DNA of 6,958 nucleotides from JAMPXD01 sp041481895 (GTDB lineage Bacteria; Desulfobacterota; Desulfuromonadia; Geobacterales; Geobacteraceae), in contig JBGPCQ010000159.1 in assembly GCA_041481895.1 (NCBI GenBank), forward strand, positions 1 through 6,958, read 5' to 3'. Shown here piece after piece: positions 1 through 4,849 of the stretch. Numbering within the stretch: position 1 is the stretch's first letter; every line of letters begins with the position of its first letter. The notes under the pieces are model-generated. The model did no database searches. It saw only the letters and a program-made list of their open reading frames with translations, and was not told the origin of the DNA. Position numbers and translations under genes: made by a program.

Positions 1-79
1 GCGGATTTCCGGTTGAATGGGATTAAGGGACAGGAAGAGATTTCATAAACCGCCGAAGTACGAAAGCAGGAGGTGTATC

Positions 80-211
80 ATGGTCAAACATGCCGCAACC
101 GAAACTTTATGGGGTGGATTGCTGATCGCGGTCAAGGATATCTTTTATCTCTGGCTTGCCATGTTTCTCTACTATCTGTTATCCCTTTCCAAGATCTGTC
201 CCGGGGGGTGA
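80..211 (+). CDS. small hydrophobic (membrane) protein, 43 aa
   Basis: I do not recognise this protein. The ATG at 80 is chosen over an in-frame ATG at 17 because a perfect AGGAGG (68-73) lies 6 bases upstream, one of the best ribosome-binding sites in the window. The product has a short polar start (MVKHAATET), then a strongly hydrophobic stretch from about residue 10 to 37 rich in Leu, Trp, Phe and Tyr and broken by one Lys-Asp pair (residues 19-20), and ends in CPGG. This predicts one long or two very short membrane segments and an inner-membrane location. It is the only plausible plus-strand gene and points towards yjbQ, which lies convergently 93 bases away. Whether it is the last member of an operon entering from the left cannot be seen. 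The ribosome-binding site argues for a real gene; the short length and lack of a recognisable family argue for caution. Confidence 0.5.
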   Translation: MVKHAATETLWGGLLIAVKDIFYLWLAMFLYYLLSLSKICPGG

Positions 212-252
212 CCCGGCAAGGGTAAGGACATGAGTAACTAGAGGGGGCGTGC

Positions 253-281
253 CTCAACTGCTTCAGTTGTACCGAGTTGAG
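253..281. repeat. overlapping inverted repeats between convergent genes
   Basis: CTCAACT (253-259) pairs with AGTTGAG (275-281). Inside it, CAACTG (255-260) pairs with CAGTTG (264-269) around a 3-base loop. The two stems share bases, so only one can form at a time. The element lies between the convergent ends of the small membrane-protein gene and yjbQ, where a bidirectional terminator would be expected. No clean T-run follows on either strand, only a pyrimidine-rich stretch after 287, so terminator function is weakly supported. The rest of 212-304 shows nothing else. Confidence 0.3.
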
Positions 282-304
282 AAGCGACCCTTTGCCTTTT
301 CCCT

Positions 305-721
305 CTACATCCCGATGATCTTCACCAGCACCCGCTTTTTCCGCATCCCGTCGAATTCACCGTAGAAAATCTGTTCCCAAGGGCCGAGATCCAGTTTCCC
401 GTCGGTAACCGCCACCACGACCTCCCGCCCCATGATGGTCCGTTTGAGATGGGCGTCGGCGTTGTCCTCGTAGCTGTTGTGGTGGTAGCGAGAGTGGGGT
501 TTCTCAGGGGCCAGCCCCTCAAGCCACTCCTTGAAGTCGTGGTGCAAGCCGGGCTCGTCATCGTTGATGAAAACGCCGGCAGTGATGTGCATGGCGTTGC
601 AGAGCAGCAGCCCCTCGCGGATTCCGCTCTCTTGCAGGCACTCCGCAACAGTGGGGGTGATGTTGATCAACTCCCGGCGCTGCCTGGTCTCGAACCATAA
701 TTCCTTCCGGTATGTCTTCAT
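305..721 (-). CDS. yjbQ: YjbQ/UPF0047 family protein (secondary thiamine-phosphate synthase type)
   Basis: The 138-residue product matches the YjbQ (UPF0047) family in length and along its whole sequence. Conserved blocks visible are CNAMHITAGVFINDDEPG (residues 41-58), the YHH-x3-EDN segment followed by DAH (79-91), KRTIMG (93-98), and DLGPWEQIFYGEFDG (111-125), ending in the usual RVLVKIIG strand. The clustered His, Glu and Asp residues are those thought to form the metal or active-site pocket. Family knowledge: E. coli YjbQ has weak thiamine-phosphate synthase activity, which gave the family its name; the true physiological role is unsettled. The protein is cytosolic, with no signal peptide. 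The ATG at 721 has AGGGAG 9 bases upstream. It lies 71 bases downstream of the peptidase gene on the same strand and could be read from that transcript. The family call is firm, the enzymatic role is not. Confidence 0.92.
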   Translation of the reverse strand: MKTYRKELWFETRQRRELINITPTVAECLQESGIREGLLLCNAMHITAGVFINDDEPGLHHDFKEWLEGLAPEKPHSRYHHNSYEDNADAHLKRTIMGREVVVAVTDGKLDLGPWEQIFYGEFDGMRKKRVLVKIIGM

Positions 722-765
722 GGGTCAATTCTCCCTGGACCGCATCTTTCGGTGACGTCATCTTT
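721..765. repeat. diverged repeat, copy 1 (yjbQ leader)
   Basis: The stretch covering the yjbQ ribosome-binding site and leader resembles 4728-4781 downstream of hsdM. Bases 721-740 match 4728-4747 at 18 of 20 positions, and 742-765 match 4758-4781 at 18 of 24, the second copy having about 9 extra bases between the blocks. Both copies end in TCATCTTT on the plus strand. Here the match stops exactly at the yjbQ start codon, so the shared part is leader rather than coding sequence. This was aligned by eye. It may be an old duplication or a family of short dispersed repeats. Confidence 0.4.
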
Positions 766-792
766 CACGCAGAGCGCTTGCGCTTCAAGGTT

Positions 793-2859
793 TCAGAAAT
801 TTACCACCCCTCCTCCCCTCGCAGGGGGGAATGAGCCTTTTGTCCGGTTCATGCCATCGGCAAAAACAAGGTAGCCGAACTTGTTGTAATGGGTTATTTT
901 CGGCACGCTCAACCTTGCGGCCTCCGCCGACAGGGGAAGGAAGAGGGCCACCGCCCGGTCGCCGTCATCCGTGGCGTCGAGCACCAGGAAGAGGGCATGG
1001 CCCGGCCGGTCGTACCGTTCATGGTTGACGGTAAAGTTTCCGGGGGAGAGTGAAACCCCCGGCGGCGGCTTCGGCAACATCTCCTTGCCGACCGGAATAC
1101 CGCAGTAGAGGAGATCGTGCCCTGTGAGGCTCCCGGTGTCCGCCTCCCCTTCGCGCAGGATGACGGCATTCGCCTGACCAAAGGAGGCGAGAAGCTGCCG
1201 CAGGGTTGCGGCATCGGTCCGGCATCCTGCCGCCATGACGACCCGGAGCGACTGCGAACCCTTGATGCGGGCGACGCTCATCGGAATTTCGCGACGGTCG
1301 AGCAGGCGGAAGAGATCGGTTTCCGGGTCGAGCAGAACCCGTTTCGGCGGATGGGCGACACTTACCGCAAAGGGGGTCCGGTTGCCCTTTACTTCGATCC
1401 GTTCGTCCCGATGCCCCGTGGCGGTTTCGACGCGGACGGTAAGGGGAAAGGCGTAGCCGGGCCCGTTCTGCTCCACCACGCCGCTCACGCGCCAGCCGTT
1501 TTTCGTCCGCTTTTTCCTCACCCCGCTGAAGGCCAGCCGCGGCCCGCCCGGCCGCTCCACCCACTGGGAGATGAAGGGAGCCATTTCCCTCCCCGATTCC
1601 GCACTGAACGCAGCAGCGAAATCGCTCCAGGATGCCTCCTTGAATAGCCTGGACGCCAGGACCCGCCGCAGGGCGGCATAAAATGCCCTGTCGCCGATCA
1701 TGGTCCTGACCATGTGGAAAACCATCGCCCCCTTGTTGTAGCCAACGGCGCGGGACGCGGCATCCACACGGCTGGAAAACAGGCGCAGGGGGAAATCACG
1801 TTCCGGAGGGACCGCCGACGCGTATTCGGCGAGCAGGCGGAAACGGTAGCCGGCCCCTGCCGCGTTCGCGTCGCGGGTCTCCTGGAAATAGTCAGCCAGG
1901 TAACTGACCAGCCCCTCGCACCAGTTGCCTCCCCTCTCGTCGACCAGAACGCCGTTCCCCCACCAGTTGTGAGCAATCTCGTGGGGGAGGCTCGTGTTCA
2001 CGATAAAGGGGAGGCGGAGGACGCTGCCGCCGATCAGGGTATAGGAGGGGAAACCGTAGCCGGTGGGGAAAAAGTTCTCCACGACGGCGAACTTGGGGAA
2101 CGGATAGGGGCCGAAGAGTTTGCCGTAGTCGCGCAGATACTTTACCGAGGCGCTGAGATAACGCTCCGCGAGCTGCTCGTTCTCCGGGTAAAGGTAGGTG
2201 TAGACCGGAATGCCGTCGGCGTCCCGCTCCGCTATCCGGTACGGGCCGGCAGACAGGGCAATATTCGGGAGCGGCTCCCGAATTTCCCAGGTGGAAACCG
2301 ACTGACCTCCTGCTGTCGTCCGGGCCGTTCTCCTGCCGGCGGTGATCGCCTCGGTTCCGGACGGGGCGATCACCGTGATGGTGAAACGGCTCACCGGCCG
2401 CGGCGGGCGGGGATACCAGCCGGCCGCCTCGCTGAGAAAGGTTCCCTGCCCGGCAATGACGCCGCTTATGCCGAAGTCCGTCTCCTCGCTGTTCACAATC
2501 CTTTCCGGCAAGGTGTCGTTGAAGGTGCATTCATAGTGGATGGCAAGCCGGCTGCCGGTGCTGCCTGCCGCCGGCGGGACGATAAACTCCAGTTGCCCGT
2601 CCCTGAAAGTAAAAGGAATCGGGACGCCGTTGAGGCTGACTCGGGTGACGACTGTGCTACGTGCGAGGTGCAGGGCACCCCTCCCTCCGCCTGCGGCAAC
2701 GACCATGGAACTCTCGCCGCGCAGCTGGTGTGCAGATGGGACAAGGGTGATCGCCAGGTCATGTTCGGACACTGTTATTGCATGAAGATCGGTTGCTGCG
2801 GTGATGACCGGAATAAATAGAAGAAAGAGGGCAAGCCATAGAAGGCGCGGGGTTTTCAT
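793..2859 (-). CDS. exported M1-family (gluzincin) metallopeptidase
   Basis: The 688-residue product is a zinc metallopeptidase of the M1 aminopeptidase type. The zinc site is HEIAH (residues 293-297) followed by NWWGN, with the third ligand Glu315 in NWCEGL. The spacing from the second His to this Glu is 17 residues, one fewer than the classical M1 spacing; I recall this as usual for the bacterial subgroup with HEIxHNWWGN...GNWCEG. VVENFFPTGYGFPSYT (259-274) takes the place of the GAMEN exopeptidase loop, and YNKGAMVFHM (374-383) carries the probable catalytic Tyr. Residues 1-22 (two basic residues, a Leu/Phe core, then VITAA) form a Sec signal peptide, so the enzyme should act in the periplasm or outside the cell. 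I chose the ATG at 2859 over an in-frame ATG at 2940 because the longer form would bury the signal peptide behind a Cys/Pro-rich stretch. Residues from about 530 form an extra C-terminal domain I cannot assign. The last residues (FPPARGGGVVNF) are encoded by a GC-rich palindrome. Substrate specificity is unknown. Confidence 0.9.
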   Translation of the reverse strand: MKTPRLLWLALFLLFIPVITAATDLHAITVSEHDLAITLVPSAHQLRGESSMVVAAGGGRGALHLARSTVVTRVSLNGVPIPFTFRDGQLEFIVPPAAGSTGSRLAIHYECTFNDTLPERIVNSEETDFGISGVIAGQGTFLSEAAGWYPRPPRPVSRFTITVIAPSGTEAITAGRRTARTTAGGQSVSTWEIREPLPNIALSAGPYRIAERDADGIPVYTYLYPENEQLAERYLSASVKYLRDYGKLFGPYPFPKFAVVENFFPTGYGFPSYTLIGGSVLRLPFIVNTSLPHEIAHNWWGNGVLVDERGGNWCEGLVSYLADYFQETRDANAAGAGYRFRLLAEYASAVPPERDFPLRLFSSRVDAASRAVGYNKGAMVFHMVRTMIGDRAFYAALRRVLASRLFKEASWSDFAAAFSAESGREMAPFISQWVERPGGPRLAFSGVRKKRTKNGWRVSGVVEQNGPGYAFPLTVRVETATGHRDERIEVKGNRTPFAVSVAHPPKRVLLDPETDLFRLLDRREIPMSVARIKGSQSLRVVMAAGCRTDAATLRQLLASFGQANAVILREGEADTGSLTGHDLLYCGIPVGKEMLPKPPPGVSLSPGNFTVNHERYDRPGHALFLVLDATDDGDRAVALFLPLSAEAARLSVPKITHYNKFGYLVFADGMNRTKGSFPPARGGGVVNF
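811..830. repeat. GC-rich palindromic repeat in the peptidase C-terminus
   Basis: CCCCT (815-819) and AGGGG (823-827) form a stem around CGC, flanked by further C-rich and G-rich bases. On the coding strand it encodes the FPPARGGG end of the peptidase, just before the stop at 793-795. It resembles the palindrome within hsdM at 5101-5121, which encodes PPLAKGGG. It may be a small palindromic element that replaced or extended the native C-terminus; that origin is inference. Confidence 0.45.
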
Positions 2860-2865
2860 TGTTAT

Positions 2866-2893
2866 AGTATAGCACGTCTTATGATCAGGACAA
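2866..2893 (-). promoter_or_regulatory. candidate sigma-70 promoter of the peptidase gene
   Basis: On the minus strand TTGTCC (2893-2888, 4/6 to the -35 consensus) and TATACT (2871-2866, 5/6 to the -10 consensus) are 16 bases apart. A start point 7 bases below the -10 box would be base 2859, the A of the chosen ATG. No Shine-Dalgarno-like sequence lies between the -10 box and that ATG. If the promoter is real, the transcript would be leaderless or nearly so. Confidence 0.45.
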
Positions 2894-2955
2894 TCCGCCG
2901 GCGGGACCTGAAACGCGCTCGGTCGATGACAACAGTACATTGAATGTGACGGGTC

Positions 2956-3121
2956 CTAGTGTCCCGTGCGGTTAGTTCGCTGCACTGATTGCGAGGGATT
3001 CTGGTTCCTGGCAAGGCGCGGCGACGCAGGCCTAGCAGGGCTTAAGCCGAGGAGCCGCAACACAGCCAGGGGCCAAAAGCACCGCAATTTGAAGGAACGA
3101 ATTAGCCGCACGGGACACTAG
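2956..3121. mobile_element. 166-bp fold-back MITE-like element with CTAG ends
   Basis: The terminal inverted repeats run about 25 bases with three mismatches. The left arm begins CTAGTGTCCCGTGCGG at 2956, and the right arm is its complement ending at 3121. The arms go on pairing imperfectly inward (TTGCG, CCTGGC and GCGGC blocks match on both sides), and near the centre is the palindrome GGCTTAAGCC (3039-3048), so almost the whole element can fold on itself. There is no coding capacity. CTAG at both outer ends is palindromic and could be a 4-bp (or TA) target duplication, with the true element starting at TGTCCCG. IS5-group elements duplicate YTAR and IS630/mariner elements duplicate TA, so a non-autonomous relative of one of these is plausible but unproven. 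It sits between the peptidase promoter and the small gene at 3122-3316, whose stop codon begins at the very next base. Its folded RNA could act as a terminator or insulator. Confidence 0.8.
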
Positions 3122-3316
3122 TTACCACCTGCTCCTTCTATTAGGGCCATTATACTTGATCTGAGTGCCTTGTCCCCGTAGCGGGTCCCTCCCTGGGGCT
3201 GCCCATCCGGTTGAACGTTGAAAGGCGACGATACTGTTTGAGTCTAGTAAGTCTTGTAGTTTATCGTTAGGGATATAACCAATGGTGTTATCTTTGTACT
3301 TGACCATAATCGGCAC
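3122..3316 (-). CDS. small conserved-type hypothetical protein, 64 aa
   Basis: The product is a 64-residue soluble protein. It has an N-terminal half of the form VKYKDNTIGYIPNDKLQDLL (residues 5-24), a central SIVAFQRSTGW (28-38), a Gly/Arg-rich linker and a basic end with GPNRRSRW (57-64). I recall small Geobacter-group proteins of the same layout (VKY..G.., D..L.DLI, I.AFRRS.GW, then Y.GPERR) with no known function. The GTG at 3316 is chosen because GGAGGAG (3324-3330) lies 7 bases upstream; the ATG three codons later would be spaced too far. A perfect TATAAT (3337-3342, minus strand) lies just upstream. The TAA stop (3122-3124) directly follows the fold-back element at 2956-3121. If that element was inserted, the native C-terminus may have been altered, although the GP.RR ending looks typical. 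Confidence 0.72.
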   Translation of the reverse strand: MPIMVKYKDNTIGYIPNDKLQDLLDSNSIVAFQRSTGWAAPGRDPLRGQGTQIKYNGPNRRSRW

Positions 3317-3336
3317 AGCTACACTCCTCCGTTGAT

Positions 3337-3342
3337 ATTATA
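3337..3342 (-). promoter_or_regulatory. candidate -10 box for the 64-aa small gene
   Basis: A perfect TATAAT on the minus strand lies 20 bases above the GTG start and just above its ribosome-binding site (3324-3330). No good -35 box is found 16-18 bases further up, so an activator or a different -35 arrangement would be needed. The wider gap 3317-3443 contains nothing else I can name. A short A/T-rich stretch lies just below the lipoprotein stop, with no convincing terminator stem. Confidence 0.35.
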
Positions 3343-3443
3343 TTACCTTCCGCAGTTTCACGATTTCTTCCAATTCCTCTGCCTTGCGTGACCCTTTGAC
3401 TTAAAAAAGAACAAGTTTCATGTAGAATGTAGACCTGCCCTTT

Positions 3444-3689
3444 CTATTTTTCCGCGTCCACTGATTTCTGCGCTTTGTCCAGCTCCCGGTTGTGGTTGTC
3501 GTTCTTGTTGAGCGCATTGTCCACGCTCTTCCGCATCGCGGTGCCGTCATAGCCGACTGCCGATGCCCCCTCAACCGGCTTTGTCTCCGTGCGCCCCTCG
3601 TATTTCTCCGTACTTTGCTTCTGGTCGGAAACGCTGCATCCGGCAAGGAGCGTGATACTGGCACACAACATCAGCATGTATTTTTTCAT
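3444..3689 (-). CDS. small lipoprotein, 81 aa
   Basis: The N-terminus is a lipoprotein signal: MKKYM, a hydrophobic stretch (LMLCASIT), then the lipobox LLAGC with the modified Cys at residue 18. Ser at +2 does not call for inner-membrane retention, so outer-membrane anchoring from the periplasm is expected. The mature chain of about 64 residues is very polar and low in hydrophobics, with Lys, Glu, Asp and Asn repeats (ALNKNDNHNRELDKAQ, 59-74), and is probably helical or disordered. I do not recognise a family beyond 'small lipoprotein'. The ATG at 3689 has AAAGG about 8 bases upstream. A second open frame overlapping the same bases lacks the signal peptide and is not a gene. It stands alone, 89 bases downstream of the antitoxin gene, with no clear promoter. 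Confidence 0.8.
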   Translation of the reverse strand: MKKYMLMLCASITLLAGCSVSDQKQSTEKYEGRTETKPVEGASAVGYDGTAMRKSVDNALNKNDNHNRELDKAQKSVDAEK

Positions 3690-3778
3690 GATGGCAGCCT
3701 TTCTCTCTGGATACTGTCCATTTAACCGTCTGAAATTGTCATAGGTGGAGAACTGACACTCTTATGGTCCTCAATCCG

Positions 3779-4147
3779 TTATGCCACCAATCTGAATGAT
3801 GCGTCAATTTCATCCCACGGCACGTAAAAATGGCCACTCTTGTCCTTTTCCACGAGACCCAGCCGCTCCATGGTCTTTACGTCGTCAAATACGTTGCGGT
3901 ACTGGCGGTGGAGATGCTTTGCCAAGGCATTGATGCTTGCGTGACCCATGCGGCGCAGCTCGGTCAGCAGCTCGAACCGTTTGGGGGTCAGATGCTTGAG
4001 AAGCGATGGCAGGTCGTCGAAATAGAGCCGCTCGACCGGTTTGTCGGGCAACCAGCCGTCGTCAATCCGCCCGGCAAGATCCTTCAGCTCGGCAAAGAAC
4101 TCCTTGTCGCTCTTGATCCCGATTTTTAGATCCCGTTTCTCTTTCAT
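3779..4147 (-). CDS. winged-helix antitoxin, TumA / HVO_A0114-like
   Basis: The 122-residue product has a short N-terminal segment containing LKIGI and EFFAELKDLAGRI, then a winged helix-turn-helix of MarR/HVO_A0114 type from about residue 47. Its visible parts are LTPKRFELLTELRR, INALAKHLHRQYRNVFDDVKTMERLGLV (recognition helix) and the wing KSGHFYVPWDEI. It should bind DNA as a dimer and neutralise the TumE-type toxin encoded just upstream; the pairing of these two families is established. Start choice: an in-frame GTG at 4156 would overlap the toxin stop by 4 bases (GTGA) but has AGGA only 1 base away, whereas the ATG at 4147 has the same AGGA (4158-4161) 10 bases upstream and gives an N-terminus like relatives as I recall them. 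Translation is probably coupled to the toxin. It is the likely repressor acting at the repeats at 4448-4477. Confidence 0.8.
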   Translation of the reverse strand: MKEKRDLKIGIKSDKEFFAELKDLAGRIDDGWLPDKPVERLYFDDLPSLLKHLTPKRFELLTELRRMGHASINALAKHLHRQYRNVFDDVKTMERLGLVEKDKSGHFYVPWDEIDASFRLVA

Positions 4148-4152
4148 GTCGG

Positions 4153-4431
4153 TCACATCCTTTCGATGTCCGCTTCGAAGTCTTCAATAAGCTTGAGCAG
4201 GGTGGAAAATGCGTACGGTTCTTCATTGTCGGCAACATGCCGATGATCTCCCTTGCCGCGCTCGTTGTCGTAGCGGACGATGCAGCTTCCATCCACATTG
4301 CCGTAGTAGAGGCGGAATTTATAAGGGTGCGTGCTGCCGGGATGCGGTTCGGAAAGGTGCCAGATAACCACTTCGATAATCCGGCCTCCCCGTTCCTTCT
4401 TGTACCTGATTATTTCCCGTGCCGTCCCCAT
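4153..4431 (-). CDS. toxin of toxin-antitoxin system, TumE family (DUF6516)
   Basis: The 92-residue product fits the TumE/DUF6516 toxin family. It has an N-terminal strand region with GGRIIEVVIWHLSEP (residues 15-29), then HPYKFRLYYG (35-44), the family-typical RYDNERGKGDHRHV (53-66) and a C-terminal helix (FSTLLKLIEDFEADI). The KGDHRH motif, with adjacent charged and His residues, is the probable functional centre; ribonuclease-like action is suspected for such toxins but not shown by the sequence. The ATG at 4431 has AAGAGG 5 bases upstream; an in-frame GTG at 4437 overlaps that ribosome-binding site and is less likely. The antitoxin gene follows at once, so the operon is toxin first. A promoter with operator-like repeats lies at 4448-4485. 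The protein is intact and appears functional. Confidence 0.82.
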   Translation of the reverse strand: MGTAREIIRYKKERGGRIIEVVIWHLSEPHPGSTHPYKFRLYYGNVDGSCIVRYDNERGKGDHRHVADNEEPYAFSTLLKLIEDFEADIERM

Positions 4432-4447
4432 TGCCACCTCTTACGCT

Positions 4448-4485
4448 ATATGTTGTCATATAACATATGTTGTGATAAATTTCAA
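4448..4485 (-). promoter_or_regulatory. promoter with direct and inverted operator repeats of the TumE/TumA operon
   Basis: On the plus strand a 13-base direct repeat, ATATGTTGT(C/G)ATA, occurs at 4448-4460 and 4465-4477, a period of 17. Overlapping it is an inverted repeat, ATATGTT (4448-4454) with AACATAT (4462-4468). On the minus strand TTGAAA (4485-4480) and TATATG (4462-4457) are 17 bases apart and form a plausible promoter. The repeats cover the spacer, the -10 box and the likely start point, which suits autorepression by the winged-helix antitoxin. The binding itself is inference. Confidence 0.6.
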
Positions 4486-4489
4486 ACAA

Positions 4490-4838
4490 TCATTTTAGGG
4501 TACTGAGGGAATCGCTGCTGCTGATCGGTTTGTCGCTGTCGACGGCCAGGTTGCCGATTTTGTTGATGGTGGAGAATTGGAGAAGGGGCAGGGTTTCAGG
4601 TCCTCCGTAAAGCCCGGCGGCTAAGCGGACTTGTGCTGAGCAAAGCCGGAGGAGTCGAAGCCAAGGGCGGCCATTTGCTTCCTCTATCTTCCAAATGTCC
4701 GAAAGTCTAACCTGACCCCATGCCCTCTGGGTCAACTCTCCCGGGACCTGCCGGGCAGCGTCTTATTGCGACTTCATCTTTAGGCTTGTAATGTCTCGTT
4801 TCAGGGGCTGACCCTTCAAATTTCCGGGGGCTGACCCT
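4490..4838. other. gene-poor stretch after hsdM with repeat remnants
   Basis: The gap between hsdM and the toxin operon is about 400 bases including the operator region. A minus-strand open frame of 81 codons (4490-4735, starting at a TTG) lacks a convincing ribosome-binding site and any family I know. Its C-terminal half (about LQFSTINKIGNLAVDSDKPI) reads like ordinary protein, its N-terminal half does not, so it could be a relic of a gene truncated by rearrangement. The word TGACCC occurs at 4713-4718, 4809-4814 and 4832-4837, and inverted at 4729-4734. A diverged copy of the yjbQ leader covers 4728-4781, and a tandem repeat covers the junction with hsdM. I see no transposase, RNA gene or terminator here. 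Confidence 0.4.
4728..4781. repeat. diverged repeat, copy 2 (downstream of hsdM)
   Basis: This is the partner of the yjbQ leader at 721-765: 18 of 20 bases agree in the first block (4728-4747) and 18 of 24 in the second (4758-4781), with a GC-rich insert (GCCGGG region) between. Here it precedes no recognisable gene on either strand. It may mark the end of a lost gene or be a member of a dispersed repeat family. Confidence 0.4.
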
Positions 4839-4849
4839 TCAAATTTCCG
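4804..4849. repeat. 23-bp perfect tandem repeat overlapping the hsdM stop
   Basis: Two adjoining identical 23-base units, each beginning GGGGCTGACCC and ending AAATTTCCG, occupy 4804-4826 and 4827-4849. The second unit contains the hsdM stop codon (TGA on the minus strand, 4839-4841) and the codons for its last Ile and Glu and part of the preceding Ser. The perfect identity suggests recent slippage duplication or the edge of an inserted element. Confidence 0.85.

Noticed and set aside
1..48. Possible C-terminal end of a plus-strand gene entering from the left
   Set aside because: Two of three frames are open for only 8-15 codons before a stop; too short to tell a real gene end from chance.
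773..784. AGCGC-TT-GCGCT hairpin between the peptidase and yjbQ as a terminator
   Set aside because: The stem is 5 bp with a 2-base loop and no T-run follows on the minus strand; it is not a credible terminator.
1714..2820. Long plus-strand open frame (368 codons) opposite the peptidase gene
   Set aside because: It is a GC-driven antisense shadow: its composition is full of Gly/Arg/Ala/Glu without a domain, while the opposite strand encodes a complete M1 peptidase with signal peptide and zinc site.
2860..2940. Upstream ATG at 2940 as the peptidase start
   Set aside because: It would add 27 residues (MYCCHRPSAF...) in front of a clear Sec signal peptide, has no suitably spaced ribosome-binding site and would lie above the predicted promoter.
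3401..3664. Second minus-strand open frame overlapping the lipoprotein gene
   Set aside because: Arg/Ser/Thr-rich shadow without a signal or family; the overlapping frame has a textbook lipobox and a ribosome-binding site.
2956..4849. CRISPR-like repetition
   Set aside because: The repeats seen are inverted, palindromic or a two-unit tandem; there are no regularly spaced repeats with unique spacers and no cas gene.
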